This document shows, piece by piece, positions 24,060-32,076 of a DNA stretch of 49,914 nt. The notes beneath the pieces are model-generated. The model worked only from the letters and a program-made list of their open reading frames with translations, was not told the origin of the DNA and searched no databases. Origin of the DNA: Clostridia bacterium (GTDB lineage Bacteria > Bacillota > Clostridia > Christensenellales > Aristaeellaceae); the NCBI GenBank assembly GCA_900759005.1, contig CAAEUQ010000126.1:1-49914 (forward strand). The letters are read 5' to 3'. A program made the translations under genes and the position numbers. The stretch's first letter is position 1. The number at the start of each line of letters is the position of its first letter.

Positions 24060-24088
24060 TTGAACATTCCGCGACAGCGTGCTATAAT
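24060..24088 (+). promoter_or_regulatory. Promoter of the marR-ABC exporter operon
   Basis: TTGAAC (24060-24065), a 17-bp spacer and TATAAT (24083-24088) lie 50 nt before the marR start. The start site should fall near 24095. Confidence 0.8.
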
Positions 24089-24097
24089 GCAAAACGT

Positions 24098-24110
24098 GTT
24101 AATTATAAAC
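24098..24110. promoter_or_regulatory. Candidate MarR operator
   Basis: GTTAATTATAAAC is an imperfect palindrome (10 of 13 positions symmetric) just downstream of the expected transcription start. MarR-family repressors often bind AT-rich palindromes there to control their own operon. The assignment is inferred. Confidence 0.45.
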
Positions 24111-24137
24111 TAGTCAATCAATTTGAAGGAGGCAGAC

Positions 24138-24623
24138 ATGGAACAGGAAATGGATCGCGCGCAGCGCGTACACCGCGCGATGGATCTTCTGATTCACAAC
24201 TCGCGAATGCATCATCGCCTGATCGAAAAGGCATTCGGCGATTCCGGCGTGCACCGCAGCCAGCGAAAGGTGCTTCTGTATTTGAGCGAATCGTCCGAAG
24301 CGCATTCTCAGAAGGAAATCGCCGAGCGGTTCGACGTAAGCCCCGCGTGCGTCACGCGGCTTCTGAAGGGGCTGGTCGCGGACGGTTATGTGCTTCGCAG
24401 CGACGATGAAAGCGATTTGCGGCGCAACAGCGTGCGCATTTCGGAAAAGGGATTGCAGCTCGTGAGCGATACGCGCCGCACGTTCGACGCGTTTGACCAG
24501 TCCATCTTTCATGATTTTGATCGCAGGGAGCTGGAAACGCTGTGCGAACTGCTCGAACATATGCAGGCGAATCTGCGCGCCTGCGAATCGATGGACGATG
24601 TGAAAGGATGTGGATTGAATTGA
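24138..24623 (+). CDS. MarR-family transcriptional regulator
   Basis: A 161-residue winged-helix regulator. The DNA-binding part reads RSQRKVLLYLSESSEAHSQK, then EIAERFDVSPACVTRLLKGL as the recognition helix, and the wing is SDDESDLRRNSVRISEKG. Flanking N- and C-terminal helices form the dimer interface. It probably represses itself and the two exporter genes downstream, with release by a drug-like ligand. AAGGAGG lies 5 nt before the ATG at 24138. The stop codon overlaps the start region of the next gene. Confidence 0.9.
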   Translation: MEQEMDRAQRVHRAMDLLIHNSRMHHRLIEKAFGDSGVHRSQRKVLLYLSESSEAHSQKEIAERFDVSPACVTRLLKGLVADGYVLRSDDESDLRRNSVRISEKGLQLVSDTRRTFDAFDQSIFHDFDRRELETLCELLEHMQANLRACESMDDVKGCGLN

Positions 24624-26353
24624 AAAGATGGCTCAATTACGCCAAGCCCTACACGCGGTATTTCATCATCGGCCCGCTGTGCATGATCGTAGAGGTAATC
24701 GGCGAGATCGTTCTCCCCCGCATTTATGCGAGCATCATTGATACGGGCGTGAAAACGGAAAACGTTACCTATATTGTTATTGCGTGCGCGATCATGGTGC
24801 TGACGGCGATACTGATGATGACCGGCGGCATCGGCGGCGCGTATTTCGCGTCGAAAGCATCGGTCAATTTCGCAGCGGACGTTCGGCGCGACGTTTATGC
24901 AAAGATTCAGCAGTTCTCCTTTGCGAACATCGACCGTTTCTCGACCGGATCACTGGTCACGCGCCTTACGAACGACGTAACCCAGGTCATGAACATGATC
25001 AACATGATGATGCGAATGTGCCTGCGTGCGCCGGGAATGCTGATCGGCGCGCTGATTGCGTCAATTTCACTGAGTCCCGATCTCGCGAAGGTACTCGCGG
25101 TCACGATTCCGCTGCTGGTGATCATTCAGTTTATCGTCATTCGCATCGGCTATCCGCGATTTCAGAATATGCAGAAGAAGATCGACGTTCTGAACAATCG
25201 GATTCAGGAGGATCTGACGAACGAGCGCGTAATCAAATCGTTCGTTCGCGAAGACTACGAAAACGGGCGCTTCCGCGACACGAACACGGATCTGAAAAAC
25301 ACCACGCTGAGCGCGTTGAACGTAATGGTCACGATGATGCCGGCGATGATGCTGATGATGAATCTGACCTCGCTCGCGGTAATCTGGTTCGGCGGCAAAA
25401 TGGTGATTAATACGCAGATGAGCGTGGGCGATCTTTCGTCGTTCATTACCTATATTACTCAGATTCTGATGTCTTTGATGATGCTTACGATGATCTTCAT
25501 GAACAGTTCCCGCGCGCTCGCGAGCGCAAAGCGCATTTCGGAAGTACTCGACGAGAAGATCGACTTAAGCGACGAAGCCGCCGCCTGCCCCGATCTGGAC
25601 GTAAAGGCGGGCAAGGTTGAATTCAGAAATGTTTCCTTCCGCTATTACAAGACCAGCCCCGGAAAGGTGCTCGATAACATCAACCTCACGATCAATCCCG
25701 GTGAAACGGTCGGCGTCGTCGGTTCCACCGGCTGCGGAAAGACCACGCTGGTTTCGATGATTCCGCGCCTGTACGACGTGGATGACGGCGAAGTGCTGGT
25801 CGACGGCGTGAATGTGCGTGATTACAATTTGAATCACCTGCGCACGGGCGTTGGCATGGTGCTTCAGAAAAACGTGCTCTTCTCCGGAACAATCGCCGAA
25901 AACCTGCGCTGGGGCGACGATCACGCGACGGACGAACAGCTAGTCTCAGCTTCCGAAAGCGCGCAGGCGGACGGATTCATCCGCTCGTTTGCGGACGGCT
26001 ACGATCACGTACTCGATCAGGGTGGTTCGAATGTATCCGGCGGACAGAAGCAGCGTCTGTGCATTGCGCGCGCACTTCTGAAAAAGCCGAAAATTCTGAT
26101 TCTCGACGACTCCACCAGCGCGGTCGATACCGCGACCGAGGCGCGCATCCGCGAAGCGTTTGCGACGAGTCTGAAGAATTCGACGAAGATTATTATCGCG
26201 CAGCGCATTTCGTCCGTCATTGACGCGGATAAGATCGTCGTGCTCGACGACGGCAGAATCACCGGCATTGGCACGCACGAAGAGCTTCTGCGCAATAACC
26301 GCGAATATCAGGAAATCTATTATTCTCAGACCGATAAAAAGGAGGGAGCCTAA
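24608..26353 (+). CDS. Heterodimeric ABC exporter subunit with degenerate catalytic site
   Basis: A 581-residue half-transporter with six N-terminal membrane helices and a C-terminal ATPase domain. Walker A is GSTGCGKTT, the signature VSGGQ, and Walker B ILILDDST. Asp therefore replaces the catalytic Glu, and the switch His is Gln in IIAQRISS. This matches the non-canonical partner of heterodimeric exporters such as TM287/288. It should pair with the next gene, exporting drugs or lipids. The start is uncertain: ATG 24608 overlaps marR, and a TTG at 24620 forming TTGA with the marR stop has the better-spaced AAAGGA. Confidence 0.92.
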   Translation: MWIELKRWLNYAKPYTRYFIIGPLCMIVEVIGEIVLPRIYASIIDTGVKTENVTYIVIACAIMVLTAILMMTGGIGGAYFASKASVNFAADVRRDVYAKIQQFSFANIDRFSTGSLVTRLTNDVTQVMNMINMMMRMCLRAPGMLIGALIASISLSPDLAKVLAVTIPLLVIIQFIVIRIGYPRFQNMQKKIDVLNNRIQEDLTNERVIKSFVREDYENGRFRDTNTDLKNTTLSALNVMVTMMPAMMLMMNLTSLAVIWFGGKMVINTQMSVGDLSSFITYITQILMSLMMLTMIFMNSSRALASAKRISEVLDEKIDLSDEAAACPDLDVKAGKVEFRNVSFRYYKTSPGKVLDNINLTINPGETVGVVGSTGCGKTTLVSMIPRLYDVDDGEVLVDGVNVRDYNLNHLRTGVGMVLQKNVLFSGTIAENLRWGDDHATDEQLVSASESAQADGFIRSFADGYDHVLDQGGSNVSGGQKQRLCIARALLKKPKILILDDSTSAVDTATEARIREAFATSLKNSTKIIIAQRISSVIDADKIVVLDDGRITGIGTHEELLRNNREYQEIYYSQTDKKEGA

Positions 26354-28224
26354 TGCCCGCAAGATCGCTTGAAAACCTGACCGCGCGCTATGGCGGTCAT
26401 CGCTCCGATCCGCAGAAAAAAGCCGGACCCGGTCATGGGCCTCGCGGACCGCACAGCATGGCGACGGGCAAGCCGCAGAACGCCGGAGCCGTCGTTCGCC
26501 GAATTCTTTCCTATATAGGTATGTTCAAAAAGCGGCTGATCGCCGTATTCGGCTGCATGCTCGTGAGCACTGCCGCATCTATTGCCGGTTCGTATCTGCT
26601 GCGCCCGATTATCAATCATATCGCCGAAGCGGGCATTCCTGTGGGCGAACGCATTGCGTATCTGATGATGATGATCGGCGTGATGGGCGGCGTATACCTC
26701 GCGGCGGTTGCGGGCACATATCTCCAGAACCGTCTGATGATCGGCGTTTCGCAGAACGCAATCGCGCGCATTCGCGAAGACCTTTTCACGAAGCTCCAGA
26801 CGCTGCCGATTCGCTTTTTTGATAACGAATCCAACGGTGAAATCATGTCTCGCTTTACGAACGACGTGGACAACATCGGAACGATGCTCGATTCGTCGAT
26901 CACCTCGATGATCTCCGGCGCGTTCACGCTGGTCGGCACGCTCGGGATAATGATTTATACGAACATCTGGCTTACGCTGATTACCGTCGCGTTCCTGCCG
27001 GTATTCGCCTTCGGCGGCAGCGCATTGATGAAGCGCAGCCGGAAATATTACATCGGACAGCAGGCGGCGCTCGGCGCTGTGAACGGCTATATCGAAGAAA
27101 ACGTCGCCGGCCAGAAGGTCGTAAAGGTCTTCTGTCACGAGGACACCTGCATTGAGGAATTCGGAAAGCTGAACGACGATCTGCGCGGCAAGCAGCAGAA
27201 GGCGCAGTTCCTCGGCGGCATCATGGGTCCCGTAATGGGCAATACCAGCCAGATCAGCTATTCGCTGACCGCGGGTATCGGCGGCGTACTGTGCGCGCTC
27301 GGGCTGTTCGATCTCGGCGGTCTGACGGTGTTTGTAAATTACTCGCGCCAGTTCTCGCGGCCAGTAAGTGAAATTTCGCAGCAGATGAGCACGATTCTCT
27401 CGGCGCTGGCAGGCGCGGAACGCGTATTCCGCATCATGGATCTCGATCCCGAAACGCCGGATGCACCGGATGCGGTCGCGCCTGAAAAGCTCGAGGGACA
27501 CGTCGTTCTCAACGACGTAACCTTCGGCTACAATCCGGGCAAAACGATCCTCAAGCACATTTCGCTTTATGCAAAGCCCGGTCAGAAGATCGCGTTTGTC
27601 GGCTCAACCGGCGCGGGCAAAACCACGATTACCAACCTGCTGAACCGGTTCTATGACATTGATTCCGGCACGATCACGATCGACGGCATCGACATTCACC
27701 ATTTCAAGCGAGATTACCTCAGGCAGAACATCGCGATGGTCCTTCAGGACACGCACCTTTTCAGCGGCACGATCATGGAAAATATCCGCTACGGCCGTCT
27801 GGACGCGACAGACGACGAGGTGATTGAAGCGGCAAAGATGGCAAGCGCAGACGGCTTCATTCAGCGTCTGTCAGACGGTTACAATACCGTAATCGAAGGC
27901 GACGGCGCGAATCTTTCGCAGGGACAGCGCCAGCTTCTGAATATCGCGCGCGCTGCGCTCAGCAAAGCGCCGATTCTGGTACTCGACGAGGCGACGAGTT
28001 CCGTCGATACCCGTACGGAACGGCTGATCGAAAAGGGCATGGATCACCTGATGGAGAATCGCACGACGTTCGTCATCGCGCATCGCCTTTCGACCGTGCG
28101 CAACGCAAACGCAATCATGGTACTCGAAAACGGTGAAATCATCGAGCGCGGCGATCATGATGATCTGCTCGCGATGAAGGGTCGCTATTACGAGCTTTAC
28201 ACAGGCAAGAAAGAGCTTTCCTGA
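26353..28224 (+). CDS. Heterodimeric ABC exporter subunit with intact catalytic site
   Basis: A 623-residue half-transporter, six membrane helices then an ATPase domain. Walker A is GSTGAGKTT, Walker B LVLDEATSS with catalytic Glu, and the switch motif IAHRLST is intact. The signature is LSQGQ, as in TM288-type partners. The degenerate nucleotide site of the dimer therefore uses the other subunit's Asp and Gln with this LSQGQ. About 45 basic, Gly/Pro-rich residues precede the first helix. It overlaps the previous gene by one base (TAATG) with GGAGGG upstream, so translation is coupled. A GC-rich hairpin follows. Confidence 0.93.
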   Translation: MPARSLENLTARYGGHRSDPQKKAGPGHGPRGPHSMATGKPQNAGAVVRRILSYIGMFKKRLIAVFGCMLVSTAASIAGSYLLRPIINHIAEAGIPVGERIAYLMMMIGVMGGVYLAAVAGTYLQNRLMIGVSQNAIARIREDLFTKLQTLPIRFFDNESNGEIMSRFTNDVDNIGTMLDSSITSMISGAFTLVGTLGIMIYTNIWLTLITVAFLPVFAFGGSALMKRSRKYYIGQQAALGAVNGYIEENVAGQKVVKVFCHEDTCIEEFGKLNDDLRGKQQKAQFLGGIMGPVMGNTSQISYSLTAGIGGVLCALGLFDLGGLTVFVNYSRQFSRPVSEISQQMSTILSALAGAERVFRIMDLDPETPDAPDAVAPEKLEGHVVLNDVTFGYNPGKTILKHISLYAKPGQKIAFVGSTGAGKTTITNLLNRFYDIDSGTITIDGIDIHHFKRDYLRQNIAMVLQDTHLFSGTIMENIRYGRLDATDDEVIEAAKMASADGFIQRLSDGYNTVIEGDGANLSQGQRQLLNIARAALSKAPILVLDEATSSVDTRTERLIEKGMDHLMENRTTFVIAHRLSTVRNANAIMVLENGEIIERGDHDDLLAMKGRYYELYTGKKELS

Positions 28225-28234
28225 TCGCCCACTT

Positions 28235-28270
28235 CCCCGCCTCAATTTTCGGGCGGGGATTATTATGGTT
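28235..28270 (+). terminator. Terminator of the ABC exporter operon
   Basis: CCCCGCC (28235-28241) pairs with GGCGGGG (28252-28258) over a 10-nt loop, followed by ATTATTATGGTTTTT. The T-tract is interrupted. Confidence 0.65.
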
Positions 28271-28308
28271 TTTAATACCAGATTACGCTGCCAACACCGT
28301 GGCAAATA

Positions 28309-28337
28309 TTGACAGGATTTTTAGGATATGCTATAAT
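28309..28337 (+). promoter_or_regulatory. Consensus promoter of degV
   Basis: TTGACA (28309-28314), 17-bp spacer, TATAAT (28332-28337): a perfect consensus promoter, 38 nt before the start codon. Confidence 0.9.
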
Positions 28338-28375
28338 CCTGATTATGTACAACCCATTTCTTCGGAGGTGTTTTT

Positions 28376-29248
28376 ATGGCAGATTACGTAATCCTGACTG
28401 ATTCTTCGTGCGACCTGCCGGCGGAACTTGCCGATCAGATGCAGCTGACGGTTCTCCCGCTGACGGTGGATATGGACGGCAAACTTTACCGCAACTATCT
28501 CGACGGCCGCGAAATCGGCTTTCATGAATTCTTCGAACAGATCGTAACCGCGAAATCGGCAAAGACCTCCGCCGTTACGAGCGAACAGTTTATGGAAGTG
28601 CTCGATCCTCTTTGTCAGGCAGGTATGGACGTGCTTTACCTCGCGTTTTCGTCGGGCTTAAGCGGAACGTACAATTCCGGCGCAATCGCGATGCGCGAGC
28701 TGAGCGAAAAATATCCGGAGCGCAAGCTATATGCGGTCGATTCACTGTGCGCGTCGCTGGGCGAAGGTCTTTTCGTAGATCTCTGCCATGAAAAGAAGGA
28801 AGCGGGCATGACGATCGACGAGCTGCGCGATTATGCCGAATCGCTGAAGCTGCACATCTGCCACTGGTTTACGGTCAACGATCTGATGTTCCTGAAGCGC
28901 GGCGGACGCGTGAGCGCCGCGACCGCGATCGTCGGCTCCGTGCTGAGCATCAAGCCGGTCATGCACATGGACAACGAAGGTCATCTGATCAAGGTCGACG
29001 TTGCCCGCGGTCGCAAGGCTTCGCTGCGCGCGCTGGTTGCAAAGATGGAAAAGCTCGCAACCGACCCTGAAAAGCAGCGCGTTTACATTTGCCACGGCGA
29101 TTGCCTTCAGGACGCTGAATACGTCGCCTCGCTCGTGCGCGAAAAATTCGGCATTACGGATATCCGGATCAACTATGTCGGTCCCGTAATCGGCGCGCAT
29201 ACCGGTCCCGGCGTCGTTTCGCTGTTCTTCGTGGGCTCCGAACGCTGA
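28376..29248 (+). CDS. DegV-family fatty-acid-binding protein
   Basis: A 290-residue DegV (FakB-type) protein. Family marks are ILTDSSCDLP at the N-terminus, the FSSGLSGTYNSG fatty-acid carboxylate loop, VDSLCASLGEGLFV, and FLKRGGRVSAATAIVGSVLSI. FakB proteins present exogenous fatty acids to the kinase FakA for entry into phospholipid; no FakA gene lies nearby. CGGAGG precedes the ATG. It is monocistronic between a consensus promoter and a strong terminator. Confidence 0.92.
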   Translation: MADYVILTDSSCDLPAELADQMQLTVLPLTVDMDGKLYRNYLDGREIGFHEFFEQIVTAKSAKTSAVTSEQFMEVLDPLCQAGMDVLYLAFSSGLSGTYNSGAIAMRELSEKYPERKLYAVDSLCASLGEGLFVDLCHEKKEAGMTIDELRDYAESLKLHICHWFTVNDLMFLKRGGRVSAATAIVGSVLSIKPVMHMDNEGHLIKVDVARGRKASLRALVAKMEKLATDPEKQRVYICHGDCLQDAEYVASLVREKFGITDIRINYVGPVIGAHTGPGVVSLFFVGSER

Positions 29249-29257
29249 TGAGGCTCA

Positions 29258-29286
29258 AATCCGCGTGTTAATGCGCGGATTTTTTT
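29258..29286 (+). terminator. Terminator of degV
   Basis: AATCCGCG / CGCGGATT perfect 8-bp stem with 8-nt loop followed by TTTTTT. Confidence 0.9.
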
Positions 29287-29287
29287 C

Positions 29288-29316
29288 TGTTCAAACGCGC
29301 GGAAACGTGCTATAAT
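29288..29316 (+). promoter_or_regulatory. Promoter of the M42 peptidase gene
   Basis: TATAAT at 29311-29316, 17 bp after a weak TGTTCA (29288-29293), about 30 nt before the start codon. Confidence 0.55.
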
Positions 29317-29344
29317 TGAATCAAATCGCAAAAGGAGAACGCTT

Positions 29345-30376
29345 ATGTTTGATTACACAAAATTCATCATGGACGAAACGGTCAAAATCCTGTCGATCGA
29401 CAGTCCGACCGGCTATACCGACGACGCGGCGGATTTCATTATGACTGAGCTGCGCGGACTGGGCTATGCGCCGGTGAAAACGAATAAGGGCGGCGTGCTG
29501 GTCGATCTGGGCGGGAAAAATGCGGAGGACGGCGTGCTGATCGAAACGCATCTCGACACGCTCGGCGGCATGGTCGCGGAGGTCAAGGGCAACGGCAGGC
29601 TGCGGCTTACGAATATCGGCGGCATGAATCCGAACAACGCCGAAACCGAAAATGTGCGCGTAATCACGAAATTCAGCGGCAAATACGAGGGCACGCTTCA
29701 GCTGTGCAACGCATCCATTCACGTAAACGGCGATTATTCGTCCACTACGCGCGCATGGGACAAGATGGAGGTCGTGCTCGATGAAAACGTCTCTTCCCGC
29801 GATGAAGTTCTGAAGCTCGGCATTCGCGCGGGCGATTTCGTCTGCTTCGAGCCGCGCACGCGGATTACCGAAAAAGGCTATATCAAGAGCCGTTTTCTCG
29901 ATGACAAGCTGTCCGTAGGCATTCTGATCGGCTATGCAAAATACCTGAAGGACGAAAACATCGTACCCGATCGCCGCATTTGGGGACATATCACCGTATT
30001 TGAAGAGGTTGGTCACGGCGGTGCGGCAAGCGTACCCGCAGGCGTAACCGAGGCGATTTCGGTAGACATGGGCTGCGTGGGCGACGGTTTGGAATGTACG
30101 GAGCGTAAGGTTTCAATCTGTGCCAAGGATAGCGGCGGTCCGTACAGTTATATGGTCGTGAAGGGGCTGATCGCCGCGGCGGAGCGCGAACATCTCGATT
30201 ACGCAGTGGACGTATACCCGCATTACAGCTCGGACGTTGAATCGACGCTTTCCGCCGGCAACGATCTGCGGCATGGTCTGATCGGCGCGGGCGTGTATGC
30301 GTCGCACGGCTATGAGCGTAGCCACCGCGACGGCGTGGAGAACACCTTCAAGCTCCTGCGCGCCTATCTGGGATAA
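29345..30376 (+). CDS. M42-family metallo-aminopeptidase
   Basis: A 343-residue cytoplasmic co-catalytic metallopeptidase of the FrvX/PepA-type M42 family. Ligands are visible in order: ETHLDTLGG with His69 and Asp71, FLDDKLS with the bridging Asp, TVFEEVGHGG with the catalytic Glu pair, SVDMG, and YASHGYERSH with the last His. These enzymes trim N-terminal residues from short peptides, often as large tetrahedral assemblies. AAAAGGAG precedes the ATG. It is monocistronic with its own promoter and strong terminator. Confidence 0.92.
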   Translation: MFDYTKFIMDETVKILSIDSPTGYTDDAADFIMTELRGLGYAPVKTNKGGVLVDLGGKNAEDGVLIETHLDTLGGMVAEVKGNGRLRLTNIGGMNPNNAETENVRVITKFSGKYEGTLQLCNASIHVNGDYSSTTRAWDKMEVVLDENVSSRDEVLKLGIRAGDFVCFEPRTRITEKGYIKSRFLDDKLSVGILIGYAKYLKDENIVPDRRIWGHITVFEEVGHGGAASVPAGVTEAISVDMGCVGDGLECTERKVSICAKDSGGPYSYMVVKGLIAAAEREHLDYAVDVYPHYSSDVESTLSAGNDLRHGLIGAGVYASHGYERSHRDGVENTFKLLRAYLG

Positions 30377-30382
30377 GGCATT

Positions 30383-30416
30383 CGCCCGAAATTTGAAAGC
30401 ATTTCGGGCGTTTTTT
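30383..30416 (+). terminator. Terminator of the M42 peptidase gene
   Basis: CGCCCGAAAT / ATTTCGGGCG perfect 10-bp stem, 8-nt loop, then TTTTTT. Confidence 0.92.
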
Positions 30417-30418
30417 CA

Positions 30419-30447
30419 TTGCTATTTTCGTTTGTTTCGATTATAAT
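30419..30447 (+). promoter_or_regulatory. Promoter of the SHOCT membrane-protein pair
   Basis: TTGCTA (30419-30424), 17-bp spacer, TATAAT (30442-30447), 31 nt before the start codon. Confidence 0.7.
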
Positions 30448-30477
30448 TGTGCTATACGCGTCCAGGAGGCGATAAAG

Positions 30478-31491
30478 ATGCTGAAAACCGTTCGGGGCAA
30501 GATCATTGCGGCGCTGCTTGTGCTTTTCATAATCGGAAGCATTTATTCCATTCTGACCGACGTGCGCATTTACTTGGAGCCGTTGGAAATCACATTTCAC
30601 ATTGTCTCTCTGCTTCCGGCGATTGCGATTCCGCTCTCCTTTTCGAAAAAGAAGGTCGCGTCTGGGATTCTGATCGGCTTTCTGGCTGTGTCCTCGCTGA
30701 TTCAGTTCATTCTTGACGCGGCGTCGGATCTTTTCATGTTCCGCGTTTATTCCCTGCTCTGCGCCGGGATGTATATCCTTTTCATGATCGGAACGCTGGC
30801 GGGCAATCGCGCACGCAAGCCCTGCTTCATCATTAGCTGCGTATTGATCATCGGGATGTCGCTGTATGAAGTGATGCTCTTCCGAATCATCACTTCAGTC
30901 AACATTGAGGTTGCGCTTTACTTTATCCCCTCACTGCTTCTGGATTTGCTTCCGTTCATTGCGATTGTGATCGCGCTCTCGATCCGGAACGGAGAGGCGC
31001 CGGAAAAGGAATCCGCCTATCAGGAACTTTATTCCGATTCGATCGCGAAGCTGGTGATCCTGACGTTCGTCACGCTCGGAATTTACGGGCTCATCTGGAA
31101 ATATCGCCTGATGCGGAATGTGCGCATTCTTTCCTTCGAGGAAACGGATTGCACGGGCGAATTTCTGCTGTTTCTGTTCGTGCCGTTCTATTCGCTTTAC
31201 TGGTATGCGACGCGCGGCAGCCGCATCTCGGAGTCGGCGCGAATGCAGGGGCGCACAATCGAGAACAAGGGCGTTATGTATCTTCTGCTCGCGCTGTTCG
31301 GATTCCCGATCATCGCCGATTGCATCATGCAGTCCGATTTTAACAAGCTCGCGACCGGAACCGGCAGTGCGGTGTTTCCCCGCGTGGACGACGTCGCACT
31401 TACACTCGAGCGCTATGCGTGCATGTGCGATCGCGGCGTAATCACTCAGGAGCAATTTCAGCGGAAAAAAGCCGAGTTTTTCGGCAAATAA
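30478..31491 (+). CDS. DUF4234-like membrane protein with C-terminal SHOCT motif
   Basis: A 337-residue polytopic membrane protein with about eight hydrophobic segments. The segment AKLVILTFVTLGIYGLIWKY matches the DUF4234 family, which has no known role. The last 30 residues, YACMCDRGVITQEQFQRKKA with a terminal helix, form a SHOCT motif, the short C-terminal two-helix domain thought to aid oligomerisation. The next gene also ends in SHOCT, so the two products may interact. AGGAGG lies 8 nt before the ATG. It is separated from its partner by 19 nt. Confidence 0.75.
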   Translation: MLKTVRGKIIAALLVLFIIGSIYSILTDVRIYLEPLEITFHIVSLLPAIAIPLSFSKKKVASGILIGFLAVSSLIQFILDAASDLFMFRVYSLLCAGMYILFMIGTLAGNRARKPCFIISCVLIIGMSLYEVMLFRIITSVNIEVALYFIPSLLLDLLPFIAIVIALSIRNGEAPEKESAYQELYSDSIAKLVILTFVTLGIYGLIWKYRLMRNVRILSFEETDCTGEFLLFLFVPFYSLYWYATRGSRISESARMQGRTIENKGVMYLLLALFGFPIIADCIMQSDFNKLATGTGSAVFPRVDDVALTLERYACMCDRGVITQEQFQRKKAEFFGK

Positions 31492-31510
31492 TAATAAAGG
31501 AGAACTCATT

Positions 31511-31963
31511 ATGAACAACGGAAAATCGAAAATCTGTGCGGCGCTGCTTGCGTTCTTCGTCGGCACGACGGGCGCGCATCGGTACTATCTGGGCTACAAG
31601 AAGGAAGGCGGCATTCAGACCGGCGGCTGCGTAGCGCTCGTGCTGGGCTATTCGCTAATCATCGGTCTGTCGATGTCAGGCAGCTATAGCGGCGGCTCTC
31701 TATTTCTGGCGATGGTGCTTACCCTGTACGGGCTCGCGGTCGCGATCTGGGCGCTGGTGGATTTCATTCGCATTTTGACCGGCGGACTCAAGCCCGCGGA
31801 CGGCTCGGACTATTCTGAAAACCAGCCGATTCGGGTCGTCAACACGTCCTTCGCTGCCGATCAGGCCGAAGCGCTCGAGCGGCTCGCGAAGCTGCGCGAC
31901 AGCGGTGTGCTCTCCGAGGAGGAATTCCAGAAGAAAAAGCAGGAGATTCTGAACAGGATGTAA
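31511..31963 (+). CDS. TM2-domain protein with C-terminal SHOCT motif
   Basis: A 150-residue membrane protein. The TM2 domain is marked by LLAFFVGTTGAHRYYLGYKK and closing IWALVDFIRILTGG, with an unusually long loop and a third helix between. The C-terminus, ALERLAKLRDSGVLSEEEFQ followed by a lysine-rich helix, is a typical SHOCT motif. The function is unknown. AAAGGAG precedes the ATG. It shares a promoter with the DUF4234-like gene and is followed by a terminator. Confidence 0.85.
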   Translation: MNNGKSKICAALLAFFVGTTGAHRYYLGYKKEGGIQTGGCVALVLGYSLIIGLSMSGSYSGGSLFLAMVLTLYGLAVAIWALVDFIRILTGGLKPADGSDYSENQPIRVVNTSFAADQAEALERLAKLRDSGVLSEEEFQKKKQEILNRM

Positions 31964-31970
31964 TCTTTTC

Positions 31971-32002
31971 GCCCCTTTCCGAAATCGAAAGGGGCATTTT
32001 TC
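31971..32002 (+). terminator. Terminator after the TM2/SHOCT gene
   Basis: GCCCCTTTC / GAAAGGGGC perfect 9-bp stem, 7-nt loop, followed by ATTTTTC. Confidence 0.9.
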
Positions 32003-32015
32003 TATTCCCGAAGGC

Positions 32016-32044
32016 TTGCTCAGGGCGCGAAAAGCTGGTATAAT
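32016..32044 (+). promoter_or_regulatory. Promoter of the DNA methyltransferase gene
   Basis: TTGCTC (32016-32021), 17-bp spacer, TATAAT (32039-32044), 33 nt before the start codon. Confidence 0.7.
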
Positions 32045-32076
32045 AAAGTGAAGTATTTCATTTGGAGGCGCTGCGG

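Noticed and set aside
21887..24409. An 840-codon plus-strand frame opposite the xxPT-repeat gene
   Set aside because: Composition is an Arg-rich shadow of the repeats, it spans a promoter region, and no ribosome site supports it.
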